Part shown: piece after piece, positions 17,062 to 26,164 of the stretch
Numbering within the stretch: the first letter of the stretch is position 1
How the letters are laid out: every line of letters starts with the position of its first letter
Source: Prauserella marina
GTDB lineage: Bacteria; Actinomycetota; Actinomycetes; Mycobacteriales; Pseudonocardiaceae
Reading direction: 5' to 3'
Length of the DNA: 64,000 nucleotides
Assembly: GCF_002240355.1 (NCBI RefSeq)
Contig: NZ_CP016353.1
Span: forward strand, 1,104,501 to 1,168,500
Translations under genes and position numbers: made by a program
The notes under the pieces: model-generated
Seen by the model: the letters and a program-made list of their open reading frames with translations, nothing else
Told to the model about the DNA's origin: nothing
The model's database searches: none

Positions 17062-18147
17062 ATGGAGACAGACACATCGACGCAAGCTGCTTCCGGTGCG
17101 CTTACTCGTCAGCAGCGGCATATCAGTACGTATTCCGCGTTGTCGCGCAAGGTGCGACAAGAGGGTCTGTTGCGCCGCCGTTACGGCTTTTACTGGACGC
17201 GCATCGTAGCGGTGGTCACCGCGTTCGCGCTGGTGTGGATCACAGTACTGCTGCTCGGCGATACGTGGTGGCAGCTCGTCCCGGCGGCGGCGCTGGCCAT
17301 GGTCAGCGCCCAGTTCGGCTTCCTCGGCCACGATTTGGCACATCACCAGGTGTTCGCCTCGACGCGGTGGAACGTGTGGTCGGCCCGGGTGGTCTCCGGG
17401 TTGTTCGCCGGGCTGAGCTACCTCTGGTGGAAGGGCAAGCACAACAAGCATCACAATGCCCCCAACCAGGAAGACCGGGATCCGGACATCGGGCCGGGTG
17501 TGCTGGCGTTCACCCCGGCCGAGGCGGCGCGGAGGAGCGGCTTCGTGGCGCGGTTCACCCGTCACCAGGGCTGGGCGTTTTTCCCGCTGCTCACGCTGGA
17601 GGGGTTGCAGCTGCATGTCGCGAGTGTGCGAACACTGCTGCGACACAAAATGGACCGGTACCGCTGGGTCGAACTGTCGTTCATCATCGCGCGGTTGGGC
17701 GGATACGTGGCGGTGCTGCTCGCGTTGTTGCCAGTGGGTAAGGCCGCGGCGTTCGCCGGGTTGCAGTTGGCGTTGTTCGGAGTGCTGCTGGGTGGAGCGT
17801 TCGCGCCGAACCACAAGGGCATGCCGATCGTGCCCGCCGGGATGAAGGTGGACTTCCTGCGTCGCCAGGTGATGATGTCCCGCAATATCCGCGGCAACGC
17901 GGTCACGGACTTCATGATGGGCGGGCTGAACCGCCAGATCGAGCATCACCTTTTCCCCAGCATGCCCCGCCCGAACCTCAAACGGGCCAGACCGCTCGTG
18001 CGGGCCCACTGCGCCGAACACGACGTGCCCTACACCGAGACCAGCCTCTGGCGCTCGTACCGGATCGTGGTGCGCTACCTGAACGCGGTGGGATTACGCG
18101 CACGCGATCCCTTCCAATGCCCTCTCATCCAACGGTACCGAGCCTGA
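17062..18147 (+). CDS. Membrane fatty acid desaturase (DesA3/front-end-like)
   Basis: 361 residues with four predicted membrane helices and the three histidine boxes of di-iron acyl desaturases: HDLAHH (residues 90-95), HNKHHN (127-132) and QIEHH (292-296). The Q in the third box and the following LFPSMPR are typical of actinobacterial DesA3 and of front-end desaturases. It would introduce a double bond into phospholipid or CoA-bound fatty acids at the cytoplasmic face. There is no fused cytochrome b5. It stands as a single transcription unit. Confidence 0.92.
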   Translation: METDTSTQAASGALTRQQRHISTYSALSRKVRQEGLLRRRYGFYWTRIVAVVTAFALVWITVLLLGDTWWQLVPAAALAMVSAQFGFLGHDLAHHQVFASTRWNVWSARVVSGLFAGLSYLWWKGKHNKHHNAPNQEDRDPDIGPGVLAFTPAEAARRSGFVARFTRHQGWAFFPLLTLEGLQLHVASVRTLLRHKMDRYRWVELSFIIARLGGYVAVLLALLPVGKAAAFAGLQLALFGVLLGGAFAPNHKGMPIVPAGMKVDFLRRQVMMSRNIRGNAVTDFMMGGLNRQIEHHLFPSMPRPNLKRARPLVRAHCAEHDVPYTETSLWRSYRIVVRYLNAVGLRARDPFQCPLIQRYRA

Positions 18148-18310
18148 TCGAACACACCTCAGCTCAGCACGCGATCGTTCCGGCGACAGCACCCTTCGGA
18201 GATGAGTTCAGGTGCCGATCTCACGCCGGATCCGCTTCGTGGCCTTCCCGGCAATACCAGTCAGATTCCACGTGAGGCTTTCCCGCAACGACAACCCGAA
18301 AGGACAAACC

Positions 18311-19126
18311 GTGACTACGACGAACAGAACGAACACCGGCCAAGATGGCCCGGCGGCCATGATCGGCGCCGAGGTGCGCGACAGCGACGACAACAAGTTC
18401 GGCGAAGTCGCCGAGATATACCTGGGCAACGAGACCGACCAGCCCGAGTGGGTCGCGGTCAAGAGGGGACTGTTCGGCTCGCACGTGTCGTTGGTACCGC
18501 TGGCCAAGGGGCACTGGGACGGCGCGATGCTGACCATGCCGTTCGACAAGGCGACGCTGAAGAACGCGCCACACCACGACCCTGGCACCGACCTCAGCGC
18601 CGCGGACGAGCGAGAGCTGTACCGGTACTACGGAATCGCTCCGGCTCCGCGGCAACCCGAGGCGGGCGTTGCAGACGCACAGGGCGACGGCACGGCCGGG
18701 CAAAGTGGCGATGACGCGATGACACGTTCCGAGGAACGACTTCACGTCGGCACCGAGCAACATCAAATGGGCCGTGCCCGGTTGCGCAAGCACATCGTGA
18801 CCGAGAACGTCACCGGGACGGTGCCGGTGAGCCACGAAGAGGCCGTGGTCGAACGTGAGCCGATCACCGAAGCCAACCGCGGCAAAGCGACCTCGGGCGC
18901 CGACCTCACCGAGGGGGAGTACGAGGTCACGCTGCACGAGGAACGCGTGGTGACCGCCAAGGAGACCGTGCCCGTCGAACGGGTCCGGCTCAGCACGGAG
19001 ACCGTCACTGACGAGCAGACCGTCAGCGAGAACGTCCGCAAAGAGCAGATCGACATCGATAGCACCGAGGGTGTCGACGTGGATCGGACCGGAAGCGGAA
19101 GCGACGGCACGGGCACCACGAAGTAA
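18311..19126 (+). CDS. PRC-barrel / DUF2382 stress protein
   Basis: About 271 residues from GTG 18311, with AAAGGAC as ribosome site. Residues 1-100 form a PRC-barrel (IGAEVRDSDDNKFGEVAEIY, WVAVKRGLFGSHVSLVPL). A linker leads to a DUF2382 domain (RSEERLHVGTEQHQMGRARL, VRKHIVTENVTGTVPVSHEE-like repeats, EVTLHEERVVTAKETVPVER). This pairing occurs in cytoplasmic proteins induced by desiccation or oxidative stress in actinobacteria and Deinococcus-like bacteria; the molecular role is unknown. The tail is Asp/Thr-rich and disordered. Confidence 0.85.
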   Translation: MTTTNRTNTGQDGPAAMIGAEVRDSDDNKFGEVAEIYLGNETDQPEWVAVKRGLFGSHVSLVPLAKGHWDGAMLTMPFDKATLKNAPHHDPGTDLSAADERELYRYYGIAPAPRQPEAGVADAQGDGTAGQSGDDAMTRSEERLHVGTEQHQMGRARLRKHIVTENVTGTVPVSHEEAVVEREPITEANRGKATSGADLTEGEYEVTLHEERVVTAKETVPVERVRLSTETVTDEQTVSENVRKEQIDIDSTEGVDVDRTGSGSDGTGTTK

Positions 19127-19245
19127 CAGCGCGGCACACGATGGTCACCACCTGGCCATCGTGTGCACTCACCGGCTCGGCTCTGCCATCGCCGAGCAGC
19201 CAGGCCGGTGGCGTGAGGTCACCTTTTCGAAAGGCGGAAGCTCAA

Positions 19246-19404
19246 ATGTTGGTCCTGATCATCATCTTGCTGGTTTTGTGGCTCATCACCGCGGTCATCG
19301 GGTTCGCGGTCAAAGGGCTTGTGTGGCTTGCCATTATCGGCATCGTCTTGTTCGTGGGGACCGCCGCGATCGGGTTCGTCCGGCGTAAGACCCTCCGCCG
19401 CTGA
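19246..19404 (+). CDS. Small hydrophobic two-helix membrane peptide
   Basis: 52 residues from ATG 19246, with AAGGCGGAAG upstream. The sequence is almost entirely two membrane helices (LVLIIILLVLWLITAVIGF and LVWLAIIGIVLFVGTAAIGF) ended by a basic tail RRKTLRR. Such peptides are common beside stress-protein genes in actinomycetes and have no known function. It sits 119 bp after the PRC-barrel gene. Confidence 0.7.
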   Translation: MLVLIIILLVLWLITAVIGFAVKGLVWLAIIGIVLFVGTAAIGFVRRKTLRR

Positions 19405-19577
19405 TCCACGGGCGTTGGCGACGTAGGCTCAATGCGTTCGTCGGCTCGGGGTCCGAGCTTGGCCGTCGCCGCCGCGATCATGGGTCGTGCCTCGGCTGCT
19501 GACGTTCCCGTCAGCGAGACTAATCGCCCCCGGCCTCTGCGGGGCTGCCCGGACCTGGACACGTGCGAACGCCCCGC

Positions 19578-20348
19578 TCATGAGGGACGTGGGTGCTTCA
19601 AGATGGCGGCCAGGTCACCGGTGCCTCCGGCGACGGTGCGGGCGAGGTCGGTCAGGCGCCGGTTATGGGCGCGGGCGTAGCCGCGCAGTTGCGCGAACGC
19701 CTCGTCCATCGAGACCGCGCCATGCTCGGCGAGCACACCTTTTGCCTGCTCGATCACGACGCGGCTGCGCAGCGCGGTCTGCAACTGCCCGGTGAGCTGG
19801 TCTCCGCGTTCGATGGTGCGCTGTTGCAGGATTCCGATGGTGGCAATGTCCGCCAGCGCCTGGCCGAGTTCGAGGTCGCCGCGACCAGCGCCGCCAGGCG
19901 TGGTGTTCAAGAGCGTCAATACTCCGACGGCCTGCTCCCGTAGCCGCATCGGCAGGGCCTGCGCGGCGCGGAATCCGCACTCCTCGGCTGCCGTGGTGAA
20001 CCTCGGCCAGCGGTGGGTCTGGGTCGCCAAATCCGGGCAGGACACCGCTGAACCGCTGCGGGCGCAGTCGACGCACGGACCGTCGTCGGTCTCCACCGCG
20101 AACAGCCCAAGCAGTTCGGCCCGCTGTGAGGAGGTGGCGGCGACCCGCAGACTTCCGTCGGGGGCGAGCAGAATCACTCCGGCAGCGGAGACGTCTAGGA
20201 GGTCGATGCACTTCTCGGTGAGCATGTGCAGGAAGTCGGAGATGTCGAAGTCGGCCACCAGCGTGTCGGCGAGACTGACGAACGTGCGCGACACCCGCCG
20301 CTCCCGATCACGCGAAGGTTCCGTCAGCGACTCCGGTGTGTGCGTCAC
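19578..20348 (-). CDS. GAF-ANTAR RNA-binding regulator (third of three)
   Basis: 256 residues. The N-terminal GAF domain spans about 25-165 (LLDVSAAGVILLAPDGSLRV, GPCVDCARSG, ALPMRLREQAVGVLTLLNT). The C-terminal ANTAR domain covers about 180-245 (RVVIEQAKGVLAEHGAVSMD, AFAQLRGYARAHNRRLTDLA). ANTAR domains bind paired RNA stem-loops and act by transcription antitermination; GAF senses a small ligand. It is last in a run of three paralogues transcribed from 21,885. GPC-DC is the usual GAF ligand-pocket segment in this subfamily. Confidence 0.92.
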   Translation of the reverse strand: MTHTPESLTEPSRDRERRVSRTFVSLADTLVADFDISDFLHMLTEKCIDLLDVSAAGVILLAPDGSLRVAATSSQRAELLGLFAVETDDGPCVDCARSGSAVSCPDLATQTHRWPRFTTAAEECGFRAAQALPMRLREQAVGVLTLLNTTPGGAGRGDLELGQALADIATIGILQQRTIERGDQLTGQLQTALRSRVVIEQAKGVLAEHGAVSMDEAFAQLRGYARAHNRRLTDLARTVAGGTGDLAAILKHPRPS

Positions 20349-20375
20349 GGGCTGTACTCCTCTGTCGTTCGCGGA

Positions 20376-21125
20376 TCATGGCCGAGAGACGTCGGTGGTC
20401 CCGGTGACCAGTTCGTGCGGGTCGAGGACCGAGGTCGCGATATCGCGGGCAACCTCGGACAGTCGCAGCTGGTGGGTGCGGGCGTAGTCACGCAGCGCGA
20501 GATATGCCCGATGCATGTCCAGCCCGCCGACTTCGGCGAGCACGCCTTTGGCCTCTTCGACCACCGTACGGTGATGCAAAGTTGCCTGAAGCTGCTCGGA
20601 CACGACCTCGTCGTGTCGGATCGCGCGCTGTTGCAGAATCCCGATGGTGGCGATGTCGGCCAGCGCCTGCCCCAGCGCGACACTGGCTTCGTCGATCGCG
20701 ACGGGGCTCGTGCCCAGCAATGTCAGGGCACCGATGACGTCCTCACGCAACCGCATCGGCACCGCGCACGCCGCTCGGAAGCCCGCGTTTACCGCTGCGG
20801 GTGCGAAATCCGGCCAACGATCCGACTCGGCGCCCAGGTCCGCGCTGGCCACCGTCACCCCGCTGCGGACGCAGTCCAGGCACGGCCCCTGACGGGTTTG
20901 CGCGGCGAGTACCTCGATCAGTTCGGCCTGCTCCGATGACCCGGCCGTCGGCCGCCACCCGCCTCGCTGATCGGAAAGAATCACCCCGGCGGCGTCGACG
21001 TCGAGCAGATCGACGGCCCGTTCGGTGAGCAGGCCGAGAAAGTCGAGGACGTCGAAGTTGGCGACCAGCGTGTCGGCCAGCGACACGAAGGTGCTCGCGA
21101 GTTGCTGGTCTCTGGCATTGTTCAT
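20376..21125 (-). CDS. GAF-ANTAR RNA-binding regulator (second of three)
   Basis: 249 residues from ATG 21125, with GGGCGACGAG upstream. The GAF domain has LLDVDAAGVILSDQRGGWRP, GPCLDCVRSG and AVPMRLREDVIGALTLLGTS. The ANTAR domain has RTVVEEAKGVLAEVGGLDMH and AYLALRDYARTHQLRLSEVA. It is close in sequence and length to the gene at 19,578 (shared SLADTLVA-FD, WP-F, ALADIATIGILQQR), so the two are recent tandem duplicates. The gap to the downstream copy is 27 bp. Confidence 0.92.
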   Translation of the reverse strand: MNNARDQQLASTFVSLADTLVANFDVLDFLGLLTERAVDLLDVDAAGVILSDQRGGWRPTAGSSEQAELIEVLAAQTRQGPCLDCVRSGVTVASADLGAESDRWPDFAPAAVNAGFRAACAVPMRLREDVIGALTLLGTSPVAIDEASVALGQALADIATIGILQQRAIRHDEVVSEQLQATLHHRTVVEEAKGVLAEVGGLDMHRAYLALRDYARTHQLRLSEVARDIATSVLDPHELVTGTTDVSRP

Positions 21126-21141
21126 CTCGTCGCCCTTTCCC

Positions 21142-21885
21142 TTACTGCGCATTGTTCCCGTCCCCGGCATTGGTGAAGCGCAGGGAGCGTCCTACGACCT
21201 GCCGGGCAACGTCGGCCAGTGGTATACCGAGGGTGAAGGCGTGGCCGCGTAACCGCATCAGCGCGACCTCCGTGGTTGATCCGAGTTGGACCTGCACCAT
21301 GCCCGCGGCTTGATGCACCTGGAGGTGCGGGTCGGCCAGCCAGCTCACATCCTCGACGTTGTGCCCGTCCAGGTCAGCCACCACGCCTTGCGTGGCCAGA
21401 TCGCTCAGGATCAGCGCGTCGGCCAGCTCGGTGCGAGTGAGCGGGCCGGTCGTATCGCGATACAGGTCCAGGGAACCCAGCCGCACCACTCCGAATTGCA
21501 GCGGGAAGGAAAACACCGCCGCCGCGCCGAGCTCACACGCCACAGGCGTGAACGCGGGCCACCGTGCGATCTCCGCCGCCAAGTCAGCGATCAATACTGG
21601 CCCGCCGGTGACGAACGCGTCGAGGCACGGCCCTTCACCGACGGTGAGCTGTAGATCCTCCAACCCCGCACTGACGGGGTTCGTCGCGTGCACCAGACCA
21701 CGGCTCGGGCCTGCGTCACCATCGCCGTCTTCCGTCGGCAGGTCGCTCAAGACGGTCGCACCCGCACCGGATACCGCCAACTCCAGCACACATCGATCGC
21801 ACGCCAAACTGACGGCCGAGGCCGGGCGGGCGGCATGATCGGCGGCCAGCAATTCCCGCATCCGCTGACGCCGGTTCTCCACCAT
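21142..21885 (-). CDS. GAF-ANTAR RNA-binding regulator (first of three)
   Basis: 247 residues, a more distant relative of the next two genes. The GAF part shows SLACDRCVLELAVSGAGATV, VGEGPCLDAFVTGGPVLIAD and WPAFTPVACELGAAAVFSFP. The ANTAR part is QVHQAAGMVQVQLGSTTEVA with LMRLRGHAFTLGIPLADVA, matching the one-component GAF-ANTAR form in which AxGMVxxQLG replaces AKGVLAE. It heads the operon, with 16 bp to the next start. Confidence 0.9.
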   Translation of the reverse strand: MVENRRQRMRELLAADHAARPASAVSLACDRCVLELAVSGAGATVLSDLPTEDGDGDAGPSRGLVHATNPVSAGLEDLQLTVGEGPCLDAFVTGGPVLIADLAAEIARWPAFTPVACELGAAAVFSFPLQFGVVRLGSLDLYRDTTGPLTRTELADALILSDLATQGVVADLDGHNVEDVSWLADPHLQVHQAAGMVQVQLGSTTEVALMRLRGHAFTLGIPLADVARQVVGRSLRFTNAGDGNNAQ

Positions 21886-22138
21886 CAGTCCTCCACGCGC
21901 TCGACCCTCGTGCGACTGCCCACAGCCTACGACCGGTCCGCCCGCGGTTGCCGTGGACGAACTCGTCCGTGCTGGCTTAGCTCAGCCGGGCGACCGGAAA
22001 CCCTGCCCCGTGGACCTGATCGTGTCTCCGGGCCGGATGCGTGCGAAAACCCCGGACGATCAGCACAGTGCGCCGACCACGGGCCTCGGCGAAGGGACGA
22101 ACCCGTGGCACCGCCGGTCGCGATACCCGTGAACGGCC

Positions 22139-22657
22139 CTAGCCTTCGACATGGCCGGTTTCGATGGGCGAGGTCAGCGCCGCGTCGAGTGAGTCGTACA
22201 CCGTCAAGCGCTGGTCCAGGCCGGTGAGTTCCAGCGGCCGCCGCGTGACCCTGTCGGTGGCCACGACCCGCAGGCAGGTCCGCCATCCGGCATGCAGCTT
22301 GGCTGTGACCAGTACCGACAATCCGGCACAGCCCAGGAACTCGACCTTCGACAAGTCCACCACCAGCAGGCGCGGACGCTCGTCCACGGCCTGTTCGATG
22401 GCCTCGTGCATGTCCGGCGCGGTGAGGACGTCCACTTCGCCCTCCGGCCGCACGACCACTGACCACCGATGGCGCTGCACCGTCACGGTCAGCGGCGCTG
22501 GGTGTCGATGTCTGATGGTGGGATGCCTCGCGGCCACTTGGCGGCTCTCGGTCGCAGGCGCCTGTGCACTGGCCGCGACTACACGCGGCGCTGGGTCATG
22601 GTTCTGGGCGGGGACGGGGCTGAGTTGACGATTGGTGTCGTGTCCGAAATTTGTCAC
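22139..22657 (-). CDS. STAS-domain anti-sigma factor antagonist-like protein
   Basis: About 172 residues. A polar, probably disordered N terminus of 70 residues precedes a STAS domain (VVVRPEGEVDVLTAPDMHEA, LLVVDLSKVEFLGCAGLSVL). GTG 22657 is chosen because CAGGAGC lies about 8 nt upstream; a longer ATG start at 22810 is possible. In anti-anti-sigma factors the loop reads DSSG or GSAG with a phosphorylated serine; here it is GCAG, so the usual phospho-acceptor is a cysteine. It lies upstream of the three GAF-ANTAR genes on the same strand, 253 bp away, suggesting one signalling locus. Confidence 0.85.
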   Translation of the reverse strand: MTNFGHDTNRQLSPVPAQNHDPAPRVVAASAQAPATESRQVAARHPTIRHRHPAPLTVTVQRHRWSVVVRPEGEVDVLTAPDMHEAIEQAVDERPRLLVVDLSKVEFLGCAGLSVLVTAKLHAGWRTCLRVVATDRVTRRPLELTGLDQRLTVYDSLDAALTSPIETGHVEG

Positions 22658-23071
22658 GACCGGCTCCTGACCTGGCCGACCGCTACCCGCCCATGCCACA
22701 CTATGTTGGGCGTTGCCCTGGGACGGGCGCGGACCGCTCACGAAATGCTGATCGTCGTGAGAGCGAGATCTGGGCACTCCCGGCGCTGGCCTCACCATCC
22801 TACTGGTCATTGATTCTTCTGTTCAACGTCCGGGACAGAACGTGGTCGCGCCCGCGCACGAATCGGAAGCGGTGTCCGCCGACCGGCGCACCACCCAAGG
22901 CTATGGGGTTGCCGCGTTTCCGCCCGTTCCACGGAGTCGCGGACCTATTGGGAGACAACGGTTCTGGCCTCGGCAACACGAGCAGTTCCACGCGGCCTTT
23001 CCTCCGTTCGGCCGGATGAGGTAGCGACTGTCAAGGTCGGTGTGTCCACCTCCCGGCCGCCGGGTGCGCCA
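22658..23071. other. Gap without recognisable gene
   Basis: No frame with family resemblance is seen on either strand in these 414 bp. The region presumably contains the promoter of the STAS gene. Confidence 0.4.
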
Positions 23072-23413
23072 TCATGCCGGTGAGTAGTCCGGCGCCGTAC
23101 CGAATCCGAGCGCGCCGGGGAGCCTGGCGACCGAGGCGGGCGCGGACTCGCCTCGGCTGTCGGCGGTGGCGATGTCGGGCTGACAGCCCCATACGCCGAT
23201 GATTCCCGCAGTCGCCAGGCTCAGGTTGAACACCACAGCCGCGAGCGTCAGCGGGCCGTGCTCCTCCAGAGTCTGGGCCGCGGTCCGGTTCCACCCGGAC
23301 ACGGTGCACCCCGCTGCCACGATCGACCATACGGCCACGCTCGCCGCCGCGGCCGTCTTGTGACGGACGCGGTGCCCGCGCACCGGTCCAGGAAGTCGCG
23401 TGTGGACACTCAT
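23072..23413 (-). CDS. Small two-helix membrane protein downstream of TetR
   Basis: 113 residues. Two hydrophobic segments (TAAAASVAVWSIVAAGC and LTLAAVVFNLSLATAGIIGV) flank a short extracytoplasmic loop, and the tail is Ala/Pro-rich. The start overlaps the upstream TetR stop by four bases (ATGA), so it is co-translated with the regulator. No family is recognised. Confidence 0.6.
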   Translation of the reverse strand: MSVHTRLPGPVRGHRVRHKTAAAASVAVWSIVAAGCTVSGWNRTAAQTLEEHGPLTLAAVVFNLSLATAGIIGVWGCQPDIATADSRGESAPASVARLPGALGFGTAPDYSPA

Positions 23414-24126
23414 GTCGAACCGCCACCTCCCACAGAGGGACAGGACCTTGACGAACGGGCGCCGGTGACCATGCCCAGCGCGAGGTCGGCGTAGAACTCC
23501 CCGAGCTGCTCAGGTGAGTCGGGACCGTCCGAGCGGTACCAGCGCACCAGGTCGACACCGAGCGACAGGATGGCCCGCACGACCCGGTGCACGTCGACGT
23601 CAGCGAAAGAGCGCTCCGCGACACCCCGCGTCACGGCGTCCTGGAACGTCGCCGTCGATCGCCTGCGCAGCTCGCGGATCTCCTCGTAGTGCGCTGGTGA
23701 AAGGGCGGCGAGTTCGTACTGGCAGACGCGGGCGACCACGTGGTGATGCGCGTGCCATGCGACGAACCGCCTGACCAGTGATCGCAGGTGTTCGGACGCG
23801 TCGTCGGCCGGGTCGTCGCCGAGCACGTCGAGGGATCTGCGGTGACCGGTGCGGATGATCTCGAACAGGACGTGTTCTTTCGACCGGAAATGCACGTACA
23901 GCGCGCCGGGCGACAACCCGACAGCCGAGGTGATGTCCCGCGTGGTCGTAGCGTGAAAGCCGCTGGCTGCGAAACAGCGCACGCCGGAGGACAGCAGATT
24001 GCGGGCGACCTCGCCACGGTCGTCGTCCCACAGCTGTCGCGATACGCCGGAACCGGGCGCTGGGCCATCGCCGTTCGTTCGCGCACCGGCAGGCATGCCG
24101 TCCATGTGCCACCTCTCCGCCAGCAC
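23410..24126 (-). CDS. TetR-family regulator
   Basis: 238 residues. The HTH is in FHATTTRDITSAVGLSPGAL with YVHFRSKEHVLFEI, like TetR proteins that control lipid or steroid catabolism. Residues 1-40 are a polar extension; ATG 24105 or later is possible. It is divergent from the F420-type oxidoreductase and SMP-30 genes, and a palindrome at 24,150-24,164 lies between them, making it their likely repressor. Confidence 0.85.
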   Translation of the reverse strand: MLAERWHMDGMPAGARTNGDGPAPGSGVSRQLWDDDRGEVARNLLSSGVRCFAASGFHATTTRDITSAVGLSPGALYVHFRSKEHVLFEIIRTGHRRSLDVLGDDPADDASEHLRSLVRRFVAWHAHHHVVARVCQYELAALSPAHYEEIRELRRRSTATFQDAVTRGVAERSFADVDVHRVVRAILSLGVDLVRWYRSDGPDSPEQLGEFYADLALGMVTGARSSRSCPSVGGGGST

Positions 24127-24149
24127 GGGTCAAACGTGTGGCTTGCGTC

Positions 24150-24164
24150 ATAGTAGTCGACTAT
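24150..24164. promoter_or_regulatory. Candidate TetR operator between divergent genes
   Basis: ATAGT-AGTCG-ACTAT is a perfect inverted repeat whose core TAGTCGACTA is a 10-bp palindrome. It lies 24 bp upstream of the TetR start and 78 bp upstream of the oxidoreductase start. Confidence 0.5.
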
Positions 24165-24241
24165 CGTACCCTCCCACCAGGCTAAATGTGCGCTTAGTCA
24201 GCGTCGACCCATTCGCGTTCATGAGCCGGAAGGAGGCACCG

Positions 24242-25273
24242 ATGGAGGTGTCGTGCGCGTTCCCCACCGCCCTGGACACGCCTGCCAACATCGCCATGGC
24301 CGAACAACTCGGCTTCCACCGGGCGTGGGTCTACGACACGCCGCAGCAGAGTCCCGACGTGTGGATGACGCTGGCGCTGGCCGCCGAACGCACCGACCGG
24401 ATCGGCCTCGGCCCCGGGGTGCTCGTGCCGAGCCTGCGCCATCCGATGGTCAACGCGTCGGCGACAGCGACGCTCTGCGCGCTCGCGCCCGGCAGGGTGG
24501 CTGTCGCGTTCGGCACCGGATTCAGCGGCCGTAGAGCGATGGGCTACGGCGCCGTCCGCTGGTCGTTCATGGACGCCTACCTTCGCGCCTATCGCGGGCT
24601 GCTACGCGGCGAGGTGGTCGAATGGGAGGGCGCGCGCATGCGGATGCTGCACCCCGAGGGCCACGCGCCGTCCCGTCCCTTCGACGTTCCGGTGCTCGTC
24701 GGCGCGCTCGGCCCCAAGGGCGGCGAGGTCGCGAGGGAACTCGGGGACGGGCTGTTCGCCACACTCCGGATTCCGGACTATGCCGGTGAGTTCTCGTGGT
24801 CGGCGTACCTGCTGTGGGGCACGGTGCTCGACGACGACGAACCCGTCGACTCGGCGCACGCGCGCTCGGCAGGAGGTCCGGGCTGGGCGCTGTCGTTCCA
24901 CGGCGCCTACGAATTCGGCGGTGCCGAGGCCGTGCGCGCGCTGCCAGGCGGTGACGAATGGCTCGGCGTCGTCGGGAAGGCAGGGGACGGCGAACGCCAC
25001 CTGTCCGTCCACGACGGACACTGCGTCGAACTCAACGAAGCCGACGACGCGGCCTGGCAGGCCGGAGGTCACTCCACGCTGCGCGACGTCACGCTTTCCG
25101 GAACCACCGGGGAAGTCCGGCGCGGCCTCGACGACCTCGCAGCCAGAGGCGTCACCGAGGTCGTGTTTCAGCCGTGCGGACCGGACGTGCGCACCGAACT
25201 CGAACGCTTCCTCGACGTGGCGCGCGCTGAACCACCTATCTCGGAGCCGATCACCTCGAAGGAGAGCCCATGA
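24242..25273 (+). CDS. F420-type luciferase-like (LLM) oxidoreductase
   Basis: 343 residues from ATG 24242 with an AAGGAGG ribosome site; ATG 24221 upstream is in frame but overlaps that site. The TIM-barrel features of LLM flavin/F420 enzymes are present: AEQLGFHRAWVYDTP, LALAAERTDRIGLGPGVLVP, HPMVNASATATLCALAPGR and VAFGTGFSGRRAMG, with a C-terminal VTEVVFQPCGPDVRTELERF. It probably oxidises or reduces a small hydrophobic substrate using F420 or FMN. It overlaps the SMP-30 gene by four bases. Confidence 0.88.
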   Translation: MEVSCAFPTALDTPANIAMAEQLGFHRAWVYDTPQQSPDVWMTLALAAERTDRIGLGPGVLVPSLRHPMVNASATATLCALAPGRVAVAFGTGFSGRRAMGYGAVRWSFMDAYLRAYRGLLRGEVVEWEGARMRMLHPEGHAPSRPFDVPVLVGALGPKGGEVARELGDGLFATLRIPDYAGEFSWSAYLLWGTVLDDDEPVDSAHARSAGGPGWALSFHGAYEFGGAEAVRALPGGDEWLGVVGKAGDGERHLSVHDGHCVELNEADDAAWQAGGHSTLRDVTLSGTTGEVRRGLDDLAARGVTEVVFQPCGPDVRTELERFLDVARAEPPISEPITSKESP

Positions 25274-26163
25274 GCCGCACGGTCAACACCATCGTGACCG
25301 ACATGTCGTACACCGAATGCCCGCGCTGGCATGAAGGACGCCTCTGGTTCTCCGACTTCTACACCTACCGCGTGTACTCGGCCGCCGAGGACGGTGGCGA
25401 TCTGAGGGTCGAGGCCGACGTTCCGGAGCAGCCGTCGGGGCTCGGCTGGCTGCCGGACGGGCGGTTGCTGATCGTGTCCATGCGCGACCGCCGCCTGCTG
25501 CGCCGCGAGGCGGACGGCACCCTCAGCACGCACGCCGATCTGTCCGAGCACGTCGGCGGTCATCTCAACGACATGGTGGTGGACGAGCGGGGCAGGGCGT
25601 TCGTCGGCGAGTTCGGCTTCGACCTGATGGGAGGGGCGGCGCTGGAGCCGGCAGGGCTGGTGCGCGTCGACCCGGACGGCACGGTGGAGAAGGTGGCCAC
25701 CGGCCTGTGGTTCCCCAACGGCAGCGTGATCACCGGCGACGGCACCCTGCTGGTGTGCGAGACGTTCGGCAATCGCGTGACGGCGTTCGACATCGCCGAC
25801 GACGGCACCCTCACCGGGCGCAGGGTGTGGGCGACGTTCGGCGAGCGACCCACCGAGGTGGAGTTCGGCGCGATGCTTGGCCAGGTCGTTGTCGGTGCCG
25901 ACGGATGCTGCCTCGACGCCGACGGTTCTTTGTGGATCGCCGACGCCGTGGGCGGGCGGGTCGTCCGCGTGCGTGAAGGCGGCGACATCGTCGAGGAGTT
26001 CCGCACCGGCAGCGGTGTTTTCGCGTGCATGCTCGGCGGGCGGGACGGGCGGACGTTGTTCCTTTCCGGCGCGCCGGACTTCCACGAGGAAGCACGCAAA
26101 CAGGCACGCGAGGGCAGCGTCCTGAGTGTCCGCGTCGATACGCCCCGCGCCGGTCGTCCATAG
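25270..26163 (+). CDS. SMP-30/gluconolactonase-like beta-propeller lactonase
   Basis: 297 residues of the SMP-30 family. Metal ligand segments are visible: TECPRWHEGRLWFSDF (Glu), LNDMVVDERGRAFVGEFGF (Asn-Asp), WFPNGSVITGDG (Asn) and GCCLDADGSLWIADA (Asp). These enzymes hydrolyse lactones with a divalent metal. Translation is coupled to the LLM gene (ATGA), so the pair probably opens and oxidises the same lactone-type compound. Confidence 0.9.
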   Translation: MSRTVNTIVTDMSYTECPRWHEGRLWFSDFYTYRVYSAAEDGGDLRVEADVPEQPSGLGWLPDGRLLIVSMRDRRLLRREADGTLSTHADLSEHVGGHLNDMVVDERGRAFVGEFGFDLMGGAALEPAGLVRVDPDGTVEKVATGLWFPNGSVITGDGTLLVCETFGNRVTAFDIADDGTLTGRRVWATFGERPTEVEFGAMLGQVVVGADGCCLDADGSLWIADAVGGRVVRVREGGDIVEEFRTGSGVFACMLGGRDGRTLFLSGAPDFHEEARKQAREGSVLSVRVDTPRAGRP

Positions 26164-26164
26164 G

